From positions 1 through 50,965 of IMG/VR virus record IMGVR_UViG_3300017706_000434: a stretch of DNA of 50,965 bases; one strand, given 5' to 3'. This stretch comes from a virus. The notes below the pieces were generated by a model, which did no database searches, was not told the DNA's origin, and saw only the letters and a program-made list of their open reading frames with translations. Both the position numbers and the translations under genes were made by a program. Shown piece by piece: positions 1-6,997 of this stretch (positions are counted from its first letter, which is position 1; every line of letters starts with the position of its first letter).

Positions 1-89
1 CAGACGCTGTTGATAAAGTTAGAGAAGCCGCTCCAGAGTTGATTGCTTTAAACCTAGTAGACATCATCAAAGAAAAAATCTGGTTCTAA
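1..89 (+). CDS. 3' end of an unidentified gene (partial)
   Basis: The window opens inside a plus-strand reading frame whose codons start at base 3 and which ends with TAA at 87-89. The visible 28 residues (ending KEKIWF) form an amphipathic helix-like tail. The stop overlaps the next start as TAATG, the tight spacing seen throughout this phage, which supports a real gene. Too little is present to name a product. Confidence 0.6.
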   Translation, partial: DAVDKVREAAPELIALNLVDIIKEKIWF

Positions 90-286
90 TGAAGATAAGT
101 GATCGATTAGTAAACTACTTCAACAAGAAGAAGTCAAAGAGTTCTGACAAGAACCACACACGATATCGCAATGATATCTGCAATCACTGGGATTTAGATT
201 ATGTTTCAGTTGAGGAACTTGAAGAACTTCTCAAGCAAGACAACATAGAAACTACATTGCCTCGCAAGAAGAAAGATATCTATTAG
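89..286 (+). CDS. Hypothetical 65-aa charged protein
   Basis: I do not recognise this protein. It is 65 aa, with a Lys-rich N-terminal third (NKKKSKSS at about 12-19), an acidic patch (VEELEELLKQD at about 41-51) and a basic end (PRKKKDIY). No membrane segment is visible. It overlaps the preceding stop by one base (TAATG) and so is probably translationally coupled to it. Its stop (TAG, 284-286) overlaps the stop of the minus-strand tape-measure candidate (283-285), so the two genes converge with no room for a terminator. Real gene likely; function unknown. Confidence 0.6.
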   Translation: MKISDRLVNYFNKKKSKSSDKNHTRYRNDICNHWDLDYVSVEELEELLKQDNIETTLPRKKKDIY

Positions 287-1932
287 AAGCCTTGCTGTAC
301 AGGTAGATGTCCAGAATTTTTCAGGGAATTGCCACCGTTATTGATTATGTTGAATGTAGTACTTGAACCACCAACATTGGTAGAGTTAGTAGTATTGCCT
401 CCCTTAGCAACATTGATGTTACCGCCTCCATTAGCTAGAACAGCCTGAGTTCCTTCAGTCATTATAGACACTTTAGATGAGGAAGCATCAGATTGTCCAC
501 TACTACTAATTATACTTACATTGCCGCCACTTTCAGTCATGGTACCAGGAGAGCCTGATACTGAGACTTTAGACTTAGTTGCTCCTGATGGTTTACCATT
601 TCTGCGGTTCGTAGCACTTTTTACTTGACTAGGATCTAAATCATTACCGCTAAGAACTGCTTCAGCGATTGTCTCTGCTAAGTCTTCCCCTAAGATTGCT
701 CCGCCCGTCATACCGATTAGACCACCGATGAGACTGCCTACTCCAGGGAATATTCCAGTTCCAAGTGCCGTACCAGCTAGTCCACCGAGTGCTACCCCAC
801 CAACAGTTCCTAGTGCTCCTACAACTTGCTTCATGACCTCGTCAAATGGCTCTTCATTGTATATAGCCATTAGAGGATCGATAAGCGCAGGCACAACAGC
901 CAATGCAGGACCTGCAAATTTAAAGAACTTCGCATACTTCGCAACTTTAGCCAATCTACCTTCTGCCGCCATTGCTTTTGCTATATCATCAGCACTAGCA
1001 AATCTACCAGTATTGGCATGAATCATTCTTCCTGCACTGTTGACTCTCATACCGCTCGGCACACTTCCTGGTCTGACTGGCGGAGCTCCGGGTGCTCCTG
1101 CTGGTCCTGCGGCTGCTGGTCCGCTTACTACACTTTTAACAAGACCTCCCGCTAATGCCGCACCACCGGTCACCATCTTGAGTGCGAGTTTAGCTGTTCC
1201 AGTGATTGCTTTCTTGAGTAGCAATGGTACAAAGAGTCCTAAGGCAGCTCCAACAGCGGCTACTACACCACCAAGAGTTCCTTTATCCATGCCGTATTTC
1301 TCTAGAGTTTCTTCTGATATTCCATCAACTAACTTCTTACCCAAAACTCCCATAATTCCTGCAAAGAATAACGGAAGAATCGCCATTGGTCCGAACAACA
1401 GTCCACCGACAATAGCCATTATTCCACCAACTTTAATCATACCGCCATATTTCTCTGCGGCTTCTTTACCAAAAGCTTCTTCGATAACTCCATCAATAAG
1501 ACCACCTACGAAATCTACTATGATTGGAGCTATAATTGCTATACCTAAACCTTTTGTGATAAACTTAGCGATACCGCCTAAGTCTATACCCTTAACTTTT
1601 TCTGTAGCACCGCCAACACTATCACTCAATCTTTCACGAATAGATGGACTCTTTTCACCAGCTTGACTAGCTTGTTCACGCCTCTTCTCGGCTCTATCTT
1701 TACGTCTCTGCAACAATTCTTCAGCACTCGAAGACCTAGTAAAGTCTAAATTATCTTGGAATGTAGCAAGCATTGAACTGAAGACGCCATCATATCTAGG
1801 ATCTTCCATTGGCTCTGGAGCAGGAGCAGGTTCAGGTTCTGTTTTGTTAGCCTTCTTCTGCTCTTCGATTAACTGCTTGAGCAGATCGTTAGTTTGATTT
1901 TGAGCATCATTATTATTGTTGTTATCAGCCAT
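283..1932 (-). CDS. Candidate tail tape measure protein (gp29-like)
   Basis: 549 aa, close to T4 gp29 (about 590 aa). The N-terminus is polar and helical (DLLKQLIEEQKKANK), followed by a Pro/Glu linker and a charged helical stretch (about 65-110). Then come several hydrophobic Gly/Ala-rich segments (about 120-260), a second Gly-zipper hydrophobic block (about 365-425), and a Ser/Asn/Gly-rich C-terminus ending in a beta-like Asn-rich stretch. Helical start, glycine-zipper membrane-like blocks and a low-complexity end are typical of tape measure proteins, which fill the tail tube, set its length and enter the host envelope. It is the last gene of the minus operon, downstream of gp26 and its frameshift extension, where a tape measure is expected. 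The assignment rests on architecture and order, not on recognised T4 gp29 sequence; another membrane-active virion protein is possible. Confidence 0.55.
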   Translation of the reverse strand: MADNNNNNDAQNQTNDLLKQLIEEQKKANKTEPEPAPAPEPMEDPRYDGVFSSMLATFQDNLDFTRSSSAEELLQRRKDRAEKRREQASQAGEKSPSIRERLSDSVGGATEKVKGIDLGGIAKFITKGLGIAIIAPIIVDFVGGLIDGVIEEAFGKEAAEKYGGMIKVGGIMAIVGGLLFGPMAILPLFFAGIMGVLGKKLVDGISEETLEKYGMDKGTLGGVVAAVGAALGLFVPLLLKKAITGTAKLALKMVTGGAALAGGLVKSVVSGPAAAGPAGAPGAPPVRPGSVPSGMRVNSAGRMIHANTGRFASADDIAKAMAAEGRLAKVAKYAKFFKFAGPALAVVPALIDPLMAIYNEEPFDEVMKQVVGALGTVGGVALGGLAGTALGTGIFPGVGSLIGGLIGMTGGAILGEDLAETIAEAVLSGNDLDPSQVKSATNRRNGKPSGATKSKVSVSGSPGTMTESGGNVSIISSSGQSDASSSKVSIMTEGTQAVLANGGGNINVAKGGNTTNSTNVGGSSTTFNIINNGGNSLKNSGHLPVQQGF

Positions 1933-1936
1933 CTAC

Positions 1937-2053
1937 TTAATCCTTAAACTTGCTATCTATCCAGCATTTGCCATAGTACAGCACTCCTAGCCAGACAGTG
2001 AACAATACACCGTCTAGATAAGATAGTGAGTTCCATGCTTCTACCGGATCCAT
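1937..2053 (-). CDS. 38-aa single-pass membrane microprotein
   Basis: Read from the minus strand: ATG at 2053-2051, TAA at 1939-1937. It encodes 38 residues starting MDPVEAWNSLSYLDG and ending IDSKFKD. Residues about 14-32 are hydrophobic (VLFTVWLGVLYYG) and flanked by charges, so a single transmembrane helix is likely. It begins one base after the EF-hand membrane protein gene stops and ends four bases before the tape-measure candidate starts. A purine-rich GAAGAAG precedes the start. Tight packing on both sides supports translation. Function unknown; a holin or accessory lysis role, or a membrane partner for tail assembly, are only guesses. Confidence 0.6.
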   Translation of the reverse strand: MDPVEAWNSLSYLDGVLFTVWLGVLYYGKCWIDSKFKD

Positions 2054-2054
2054 G

Positions 2055-2378
2055 TTACTTCTTCTTCATTGCTTGTGTGCCAAAGAATGCCGCAACGATA
2101 CCAGCTACAGCGACAAAGTATGTCGGTGCCATATCACCTAGCGTTTCTTGTGCTTGATTTAATCCTGCGAGAGATGCTAGAACAACAGCAAATGGATACA
2201 ACAATAGACCACCAAGAGCAAACCAGGTCATGTTACGCTGTGCGTCACGCATAGCATCAGCATCTTCTAGTTCTTTGCGTCTAAATTCAAGATACAACGC
2301 TTCTTCTTGCTTACTTACTTGTCCATCACCATTTGTGTCAGCAGGGTGAAATACTTCTGCTTTTGTTTCTTCTGACAT
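2055..2378 (-). CDS. EF-hand membrane protein, two TM helices
   Basis: 107 aa. Near the N-terminus is a canonical EF-hand calcium loop, DTNGDGQVSKQE (residues 14-25), with the acidic and polar ligands at D14, N16, D18, Q20, S22 and E25. A charged helix follows (about 27-48), then two hydrophobic segments (about 50-72 and 86-103) and a KKK end. Two membrane helices with a basic tail in about 100 residues is holin-like, but nothing proves lysis. I recall similar small EF-hand/TM proteins near tail genes of marine T4-like phages. It lies between the gp26 frameshift ORF and the 38-aa membrane gene. Calcium may gate a membrane step, but that is inference. Confidence 0.75.
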   Translation of the reverse strand: MSEETKAEVFHPADTNGDGQVSKQEEALYLEFRRKELEDADAMRDAQRNMTWFALGGLLLYPFAVVLASLAGLNQAQETLGDMAPTYFVAVAGIVAAFFGTQAMKKK

Positions 2379-2388
2379 ATCTACTCCA

Positions 2389-2556
2389 TTATTTTTGTCT
2401 TGTTTTTTGCTCTTCTACGAAATCGATAAGCATATCTACATACAAATCTCTTTCATATGGTAGCAAATTCTCTAATTCTGCTATACTATATTTATGATGT
2501 TGAGCCATTGAGAAGATTGTTTGATAATAATTTCCCAGACTGCTATGACTCAACAT
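2389..2556 (-). CDS. 55-aa frameshift extension of gp26 (tail chaperone T-like)
   Basis: This 55-aa frame (MLSHSSLGNYYQTIF... ending EEQKTRQK) starts with an ATG overlapping the gp26 stop (TAATG, at 2558-2554). It is in the -1 frame relative to gp26 and stays open back through a run of seven T at 2568-2562. A -1 slip on T TTT TTT would join gp26 residue 232 to Ser-Leu and then these 55 residues, giving a fusion of about 289 aa. No Shine-Dalgarno is visible before the ATG (the upstream bases are a pyrimidine run), which favours frameshifting over separate initiation. Residues about 24-45 resemble the small helical proteins found after tail chaperone genes. Independent translation by coupling cannot be excluded. 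Confidence 0.65.
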   Translation of the reverse strand: MLSHSSLGNYYQTIFSMAQHHKYSIAELENLLPYERDLYVDMLIDFVEEQKTRQK

Positions 2557-3257
2557 TAAAGAAAAAAAGTTTCAGTACCTTCTAGAGTAACTTCTTTCTC
2601 TTCACCCTCACTATTAATATACTTAGACTTGAATCTAAGCTTAGGCATAGTCTCGAAGAACTTCTGAAGAGCATCAATCGTGCCTCCAGGGAATGTTTCT
2701 ACGAAAGACATAACCTCATCTTTAGTGAAGTCTTTTAGTTTTTGTGTCTCATCGCCATTTACAACGCAATCAATGCAAGATATCATCACATCGAATAGAG
2801 ACTCTGTTGGACTCTCTACTACATTAAGAAACATACTGACTTCTTCGAGTCTTGGGTAACGCATCATCAAATACATATCATCCGTAACAACAATCTCTTT
2901 CGTATGTTCTTCGTCTATCACTATATCTACTTCATCGATATCTAGCTCCAATGCAACTGGATTATTTGTATCTGGATCAGTAATCGTGAATGAAACTTTA
3001 TTATCAATAGATTTTGCTCTGACCTGTAGCATAATATACTCTAGGTCAAACATAGGTAACTGGTCTATATCTATATTTGGACAGCAATTCGTAGCGATCT
3101 GCCTCATTGCTAGTACCATTTGATTTGGATCTTTTGACTCTTGAGCGACCAGAAGAATCTTTTCTTCTTTCACTGTAAAGGGTCTATACTTAACAGTCTC
3201 ACTAGTTGACGGTAAAGTTAATTCGAATAGAGGTAAATCTATTTTTGGTAAAGCCAT
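2556..3257 (-). CDS. 26: gp26-like baseplate hub assembly / tail chaperone protein
   Basis: 233 aa (T4 gp26 is about 208). The N-terminal pattern TVKYRPFTVKEEKILLVAQE (about 16-37) is characteristic of the T4 gp26 baseplate protein family. Start ATG is preceded by TAGGAGT. In T4, gp26 is needed for hub assembly but is not a major part of the finished baseplate, consistent with a chaperone. Here it ends on a T7 slippery run (2568-2562) followed directly by an overlapping -1 ORF, the arrangement of lambda G/GT-type tail assembly chaperones, and a tape-measure candidate lies downstream. I infer it coats or escorts the tape measure. It is 30 nt downstream of gp54. Confidence 0.8.
   Translation of the reverse strand: MALPKIDLPLFELTLPSTSETVKYRPFTVKEEKILLVAQESKDPNQMVLAMRQIATNCCPNIDIDQLPMFDLEYIMLQVRAKSIDNKVSFTITDPDTNNPVALELDIDEVDIVIDEEHTKEIVVTDDMYLMMRYPRLEEVSMFLNVVESPTESLFDVMISCIDCVVNGDETQKLKDFTKDEVMSFVETFPGGTIDALQKFFETMPKLRFKSKYINSEGEEKEVTLEGTETFFL
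2562..2568 (-). promoter_or_regulatory. Putative -1 ribosomal frameshift site
   Basis: On the minus strand the gp26 frame reads ACT TTT TTT CTT TAA. The seven-T run fits the X XXY YYZ slippery rule, allowing both tRNA-Phe to re-pair after a one-base slip. The stop codon lies one codon further on, which often promotes slipping. The -1 frame continues TCT TTA ATG into the 55-aa ORF without a stop. I did not identify a clear downstream pseudoknot by eye. Confidence 0.6.
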
Positions 3258-3287
3258 TGCACTATACTCCTATAATATAATAATTAT

Positions 3288-4049
3288 TTAAAATGATTCA
3301 ATTATGTTGTTTATGTTATTAATCTGATTCACTGCATCCTGTACACCGCTAGGCTTTGTTATGCTTTCTATCGTGTTGACTGCATTATTTATTGAAGAGA
3401 ACCATTTCAGTAATTTTCCTGTTGTCGATCCCGGTCTGTCAGACAGCACTGCACCAGTTCTTGCGCCAGTTAATTTCATCTCATCATAGGTGAATCCCAC
3501 AGGCAGTGTCATTACTTCACCGCCATTGCTCCAAGATGCCTCTATGTTGCCCACATTGATTGGATATAAACCACCGAACTCGTATACATATTCCACTGAT
3601 TTTGATCCGTGAGAGTATACTGCTACTTGCATTGTTGCTTGATAATCTTCTTTATATCCCATTTCGAATGGCAATTGATTATTGACTCCTGCAAATCTAC
3701 CACCACTTGTATCGTAGTTACACACTGCCTGAGACCATCTATGAAATAGTTTCATAACACCGAAATTAGAATCTACCATAAACGTAGCAGGTAATACAGG
3801 AAAGTTCATTCCTTGTGGTCTACGAACATTTGGTCCAAATCCCTGAGGCTGAACTTCTCCGGTATCTATCGCTATTTCGGGTAGAGTTACACCCTTACAG
3901 AAGAACTCCAGGTCTCTAACAATAGGAGATATACTCAACAACTCGTTAGTGATTGATTTGGGTAAAGTGATTCTAGCAAAGAATAGGTTATCTTTTGCTA
4001 CACCATGCTTGTTTAACTTCGAACTGAAGTCGCTTATATTGAACGACAT
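3288..4049 (-). CDS. 54: gp54-like baseplate tail tube initiator
   Basis: 253 aa, versus about 320 in T4 gp54. It begins MSFNISDFSSKLNKHG and contains a tail-tube-like pattern: LEFFCKGVTLPE (about 47-58), a GPNVRRPQG segment, and FMVDSNFGVMKLFHRW (about 90-105), typical of the tube/initiator family related to gp19 and gp48. In T4, gp54 binds the top of the baseplate with gp48 and starts polymerisation of the gp19 tube. Its start follows the previous gene's stop directly (TAA then ATG), so coupling is likely. A gp19 tube protein is the main alternative, but gp19 is usually shorter and lies next to the sheath gene gp18, which is not in this window. Confidence 0.65.
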   Translation of the reverse strand: MSFNISDFSSKLNKHGVAKDNLFFARITLPKSITNELLSISPIVRDLEFFCKGVTLPEIAIDTGEVQPQGFGPNVRRPQGMNFPVLPATFMVDSNFGVMKLFHRWSQAVCNYDTSGGRFAGVNNQLPFEMGYKEDYQATMQVAVYSHGSKSVEYVYEFGGLYPINVGNIEASWSNGGEVMTLPVGFTYDEMKLTGARTGAVLSDRPGSTTGKLLKWFSSINNAVNTIESITKPSGVQDAVNQINNINNIIESF

Positions 4050-4643
4050 TTATATCTTCCCTCTGGATTCTGACCAGACTTTTGATTTCGATGCACCAAC
4101 AAATCTCTCTGTTGGCAAGAATAATGCTATATCCCACTCGGAGGGGTAAACATACATAAACTTACTTGTAACCTGTGAGGTGAGATACCTCTTTACACAG
4201 GGCTTAAACGCCTCAAACCTAGACGCACCCTCTAATATCTTATAACTAATTTTTAACTTAGTAGTCTCATCATAACTTTTATTGTTTGCTGTCTCATACA
4301 GGGCGTCCATCAACTTAGCACGAAGAGGTAATGGCAAATAATGCATATTTAATCCGTAAAAACCCCCCTTCACGGTCTTAAACGGAAATATTAGAGGTAG
4401 TCTATCATAGTAAGGCAATGTTGCTTTATGCTTTGCCACATACTCGTACATATACATACCGCCAAGAAGAGGTCGATTCGTCATTCTATCTTTAGAGCCT
4501 TTCTTACCGAAGAAATCGTTCTCTTTTACTCTCGTATATTCTTTTGCTTGATTACGATACCAATCACGAGCCTTAGTTGTCTGGGCAGGTATTTTACCCT
4601 GCCTAACGCCCTTAGTGAGAATCTCATCAAATATTACTGCCAT
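4050..4643 (-). CDS. Conserved T4-like phage protein, possible gp2 (DNA end protector)
   Basis: 197 aa. The centre carries GGMYMYEYVAKHKATLPYYD followed by LPLIFPF and GGFYGLNMHYLPLPLRAKLM, a motif set I associate with a conserved virion-assembly protein of many T4-like phages, often labelled DNA end protector. In T4, gene 2 lies near genes 4 and 53; here it lies two genes after gp4, next to a nuclease. If it is gp2, it would cap packaged DNA ends and protect them from RecBCD. It is shorter than T4 gp2 (about 274 aa), and I cannot confirm the identity from sequence alone; a baseplate hub component is the alternative. Start ATG is preceded by AGAGGTG. The N-terminal codons overlap the upstream 40-aa frame by 17 nt. 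Confidence 0.45.
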   Translation of the reverse strand: MAVIFDEILTKGVRQGKIPAQTTKARDWYRNQAKEYTRVKENDFFGKKGSKDRMTNRPLLGGMYMYEYVAKHKATLPYYDRLPLIFPFKTVKGGFYGLNMHYLPLPLRAKLMDALYETANNKSYDETTKLKISYKILEGASRFEAFKPCVKRYLTSQVTSKFMYVYPSEWDIALFLPTERFVGASKSKVWSESRGKI

Positions 4644-4749
4644 TACGCACCTCTTTTTTACCCGCCTGTCTTTCTTTAGCTTTCAAACGCTTCTTCAATC
4701 GCTTTTCCCACGATTTACTTAAACAATCGACTTGCTCTCTCTTAGACAT
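4627..4749 (-). CDS. 40-aa basic protein
   Basis: ATG at 4749-4747 overlaps the thermonuclease stop (TAATG), and TGA is at 4629-4627, inside the next gene. The 40 residues (starting MSKREQVDCLSKSWEKRLKK, ending RNGSNI) are strongly basic and probably helical through residue 35, so nucleic acid binding is possible. The overlap with both neighbours suggests translational coupling from nuclease to this ORF to the gp2-like gene. It could instead be merely a ribosome relay or a spurious frame; no family is recognised. Confidence 0.45.
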   Translation of the reverse strand: MSKREQVDCLSKSWEKRLKKRLKAKERQAGKKEVRNGSNI

Positions 4750-5192
4750 TATAGCGTAACAATTCCTTCAGCGATTAATCGATCTCTATTAGCTAAATGT
4801 TGAGCATCAACATCGTCTTTTGATCCACCAAAATATGGCACAGCATGACCCTCTTCAACTAATATTTGAGTAGCTGGTCGCCATGCGTCAGTTGTAGCAC
4901 AATATACATCAAAGTCTCCAAGCACACGACCAAACTTACCACGCATATCTTCGCCTTTCTTGCTGATCTGCGTCTTTAATATTGGGTTCTTACCGAGTAG
5001 TGACTTTAGTCTTGCTTTAGCCGCTAATCCAAACTTCTTCTCAACCTTATCTCTCGTTCTTGATTCTGGTGTATCAATACCCATGATGCGTACACGCTCA
5101 TTATATAGCCAGATACCAAACCCTAAATCAATATCTACGTCTACTGTATCGCCATCAACTATCTTCACTACTTTTGTTTTATACTCATACAT
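4749..5192 (-). CDS. Thermonuclease (staphylococcal nuclease family)
   Basis: 147 aa, a single SNase domain. Visible hallmarks are DGDT (13-16), VRIMGIDTPE with R35, D40 and E43 at the positions of the classic catalytic Arg, Asp and Glu, and KFGRVLG with R89, matching the second catalytic Arg. All catalytic residues are therefore present, so an active Ca-dependent DNA/RNA endonuclease is expected. There is no signal peptide, so it works inside the cell or is packaged. It lies between gp4 and the gp2-like gene and has its own late promoter 28 nt upstream, suggesting a role in DNA end processing at head completion or late host DNA breakdown. Similar nucleases occur in marine T4-like phages. Confidence 0.9.
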   Translation of the reverse strand: MYEYKTKVVKIVDGDTVDVDIDLGFGIWLYNERVRIMGIDTPESRTRDKVEKKFGLAAKARLKSLLGKNPILKTQISKKGEDMRGKFGRVLGDFDVYCATTDAWRPATQILVEEGHAVPYFGGSKDDVDAQHLANRDRLIAEGIVTL

Positions 5193-5219
5193 TATTTAAT
5201 ATTCCTTATGTTTATAGAC

Positions 5220-5227
5220 TATTTATA
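5220..5227 (-). promoter_or_regulatory. T4-type late promoter TATAAATA
   Basis: Exact TATAAATA on the minus strand, 27 nt before the thermonuclease ATG. It lies between gp4 and the nuclease gene, so late transcription of the tail part of the operon can start without gp4. Confidence 0.7.
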
Positions 5228-5236
5228 CGTTAGATA

Positions 5237-5689
5237 TTATTTTATTCCTAACTCTCTTTCTGTTATGATAGAGAACTTCCATCCCTTATCTTTACAATAC
5301 TCTTCTGCGGCAGTCCACTTAGCTGAGTTAGTTCCATAAGTCTTGACTTCGTTTATATAACGCTTAGTAGGCTTATTCTTTTTAGTGTTCTGTACCTTAG
5401 GTGCTTGAGTCTGCGCCCATGGTTTTACTTCAATCAATATCTTTTCTTTCTTTCCGTGAAATGTTTTCTCGACATAGAAGTCTGGAAAATATCTATGCAT
5501 CTTCCCATCAATGGGTGAGCGATATGGTATAATTATTTCTTCACTGTTCCATTTAGTGACGTGCGGGTGCTTATCTAAATAGCGCATGAGTTTAAGTTCC
5601 CAACCACTTCTGTAGATAATATTAGAGGGGTCGCCCTTATATTTCTGGGGGTTCTCAGGTTTAAATCTTCCCTGATAATACTTTGCCAC
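5237..5689 (-). CDS. 4: gp4-like head completion protein (PD-(D/E)xK nuclease fold)
   Basis: 150 aa, the same length as T4 gp4 (gp50/65). It shows GRFKPENPQKYKG then IIYRSGWELKLMRYLD (about 24-39), the gp4 signature, and a PD-(D/E)xK-type set: E31, D70 in YFPDFYV, and E87 with K89 in LIEVKPW. In T4, gp4 is required to complete the packaged head so that it can join the tail. The start is GTG with GGAG six nt upstream. It is the first gene of the minus operon and is read from the late promoter at 5733-5740. High confidence from length and motifs. Confidence 0.88.
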   Translation of the reverse strand: MAKYYQGRFKPENPQKYKGDPSNIIYRSGWELKLMRYLDKHPHVTKWNSEEIIIPYRSPIDGKMHRYFPDFYVEKTFHGKKEKILIEVKPWAQTQAPKVQNTKKNKPTKRYINEVKTYGTNSAKWTAAEEYCKDKGWKFSIITERELGIK

Positions 5690-5704
5690 AATATCTCCAA
5701 TACA

Positions 5705-5712
5705 TATAAATA
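5705..5712 (+). promoter_or_regulatory. T4-type late promoter TATAAATA for the baseplate operon
   Basis: Exact TATAAATA on the plus strand, 44 nt before the gp48 start, in the divergent gap between gp4 and gp48. In T4, gp55 recognises this -10-like element with gp33 and the sliding clamp; the same system is inferred here. Confidence 0.7.
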
Positions 5713-5732
5713 ATTACCATAGACTAACTTAT

Positions 5733-5740
5733 TATTTATA
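5733..5740 (-). promoter_or_regulatory. T4-type late promoter TATAAATA for the minus operon
   Basis: Plus-strand tatttata, hence TATAAATA on the minus strand, 43 nt before the gp4 GTG. It faces across the plus-strand late promoter at 5705-5712, so the two start sites would lie within about 10 nt of each other and the 5' ends of the transcripts may overlap. Confidence 0.7.
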
Positions 5741-5756
5741 TAAAGGTTTAAGAAAG

Positions 5757-6995
5757 ATGTCAGACGGATTATTAAAAGTAAACCCACTCGAAGCTATGGC
5801 TCAGCGTAAAGTAGAGCAGAAGGGTCCAACAAGTATCATGAAGTTTCCTAGAAACTTGGGTGCTCATGGAACTCTAATGCGATTTTTCGAATACAAATAT
5901 GGAGGTAAAAGAGGTTCTGAAATGACACCTCTTGCTGAAATATTATTGCCTCTACCTAAGCAGATTCAAGATAACTTTAAGATTAATGTTGGTGGTAATG
6001 AATTGCAACTTTTGGGCACAACAGCGGCTCAGTTAGCAGGAAATCCAAATGCCGCTGGCAGTATAGGTAAGAATCTAGGTGAAGCAGCCGTAAAAGCAGT
6101 AGACACATTATCAGATGGATTAGGTGATGCTATAGGGGGTGACTTCAGTGGAGTACAAAAAGCACTCGACAGTGCAACAGATTCTGCTCAGTTTTTAGCT
6201 AGAGCCGGCATGGGAACAGTAAGCCCAGATATAGCAAATGGTATCGGTGTTGGTCGTGGTACAGCAGTAAACCCGTTCGCAACTCTCGTATTTAGTGGTG
6301 TTGATCTTAAAGTACACTCACTAGAGTGGCTATTATCACCAGAGAGTGAGAAAGAATCAAAGCAATTAAAGAAGATTATTCGTACACTTCAGAGAATGGT
6401 ATTGCCTAAAGCAGAGGGAGTTCTTGGTCAGGATACTGGTGCCACAGTACTTGATCGTGGTATATTAAGATATCCAGCAATGGTTGATACATACTTTCAG
6501 GGCATTGATCAGTCTTACTACTTCAGATTTAAAACATCAATGATATCTCAGTTGTCAGTTGATTATACACCTAATGGTGTAGCGATCAATAAAGGTGGTA
6601 AACCATCTGCTATTCGTATCACAATGACTCTTAATGAGGCATATATTCACACCGCTGATGATAATTCCGCAGCCGATTTACTCGAAGAAGCTATTCAAGA
6701 GAAGATCGATGATGAAATTACCAGTAACTTAGCGTCAACTGACGGTGAATTTTCTCCTTATGATGCTTCGGTTGTATATAATTCAGAGTATGCCGCTACG
6801 TTTGAGGGTAATCAACAAGTTGGTGTGTCAGAAGATGAGGTTAAGATTGTCACAATCACCTCTGCTGGTACATCATCTAGTAAGATTGTTACTAAAGAAT
6901 ACCTTAGAAGTCAAGGCTATAGCGAGGCACAGATAAATGGTACAGTGCCAACAGGTGCTAATGGCGTGACATTTACTCCAGGATCAGGATCATAA
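5757..6995 (+). CDS. 48: gp48-like baseplate tail tube cap
   Basis: 412 aa (T4 gp48 is about 364). N-terminal LLKVNPLEAMAQRK and TSIMKFPRNLGAHGTLMRFF (about 26-45) followed by EYK are the gp48 signature. An Ala/Gly-rich insert runs from about 80 to 185, and the conserved beta-rich body resumes with NPFATLVFSGVDLKVHSLEW (about 180-199). In T4, gp48 sits on the gp5-gp27 hub and, with gp54, templates tail tube growth. It is the first gene of the plus-strand operon. The C-terminal 60 residues (Ser/Thr/Gly-rich) exceed the T4 protein and look like a phage-specific extension. Confidence 0.88.
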   Translation: MSDGLLKVNPLEAMAQRKVEQKGPTSIMKFPRNLGAHGTLMRFFEYKYGGKRGSEMTPLAEILLPLPKQIQDNFKINVGGNELQLLGTTAAQLAGNPNAAGSIGKNLGEAAVKAVDTLSDGLGDAIGGDFSGVQKALDSATDSAQFLARAGMGTVSPDIANGIGVGRGTAVNPFATLVFSGVDLKVHSLEWLLSPESEKESKQLKKIIRTLQRMVLPKAEGVLGQDTGATVLDRGILRYPAMVDTYFQGIDQSYYFRFKTSMISQLSVDYTPNGVAINKGGKPSAIRITMTLNEAYIHTADDNSAADLLEEAIQEKIDDEITSNLASTDGEFSPYDASVVYNSEYAATFEGNQQVGVSEDEVKIVTITSAGTSSSKIVTKEYLRSQGYSEAQINGTVPTGANGVTFTPGSGS

Positions 6996-6997
6996 CA

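Noticed and set aside
1040-1666. 208-aa plus-strand frame opposite the tape-measure candidate
   Set aside because: Pro/Ala-rich shadow of the Gly/Ala-rich minus-strand gene; no SD, and the gene on the other strand has full context.
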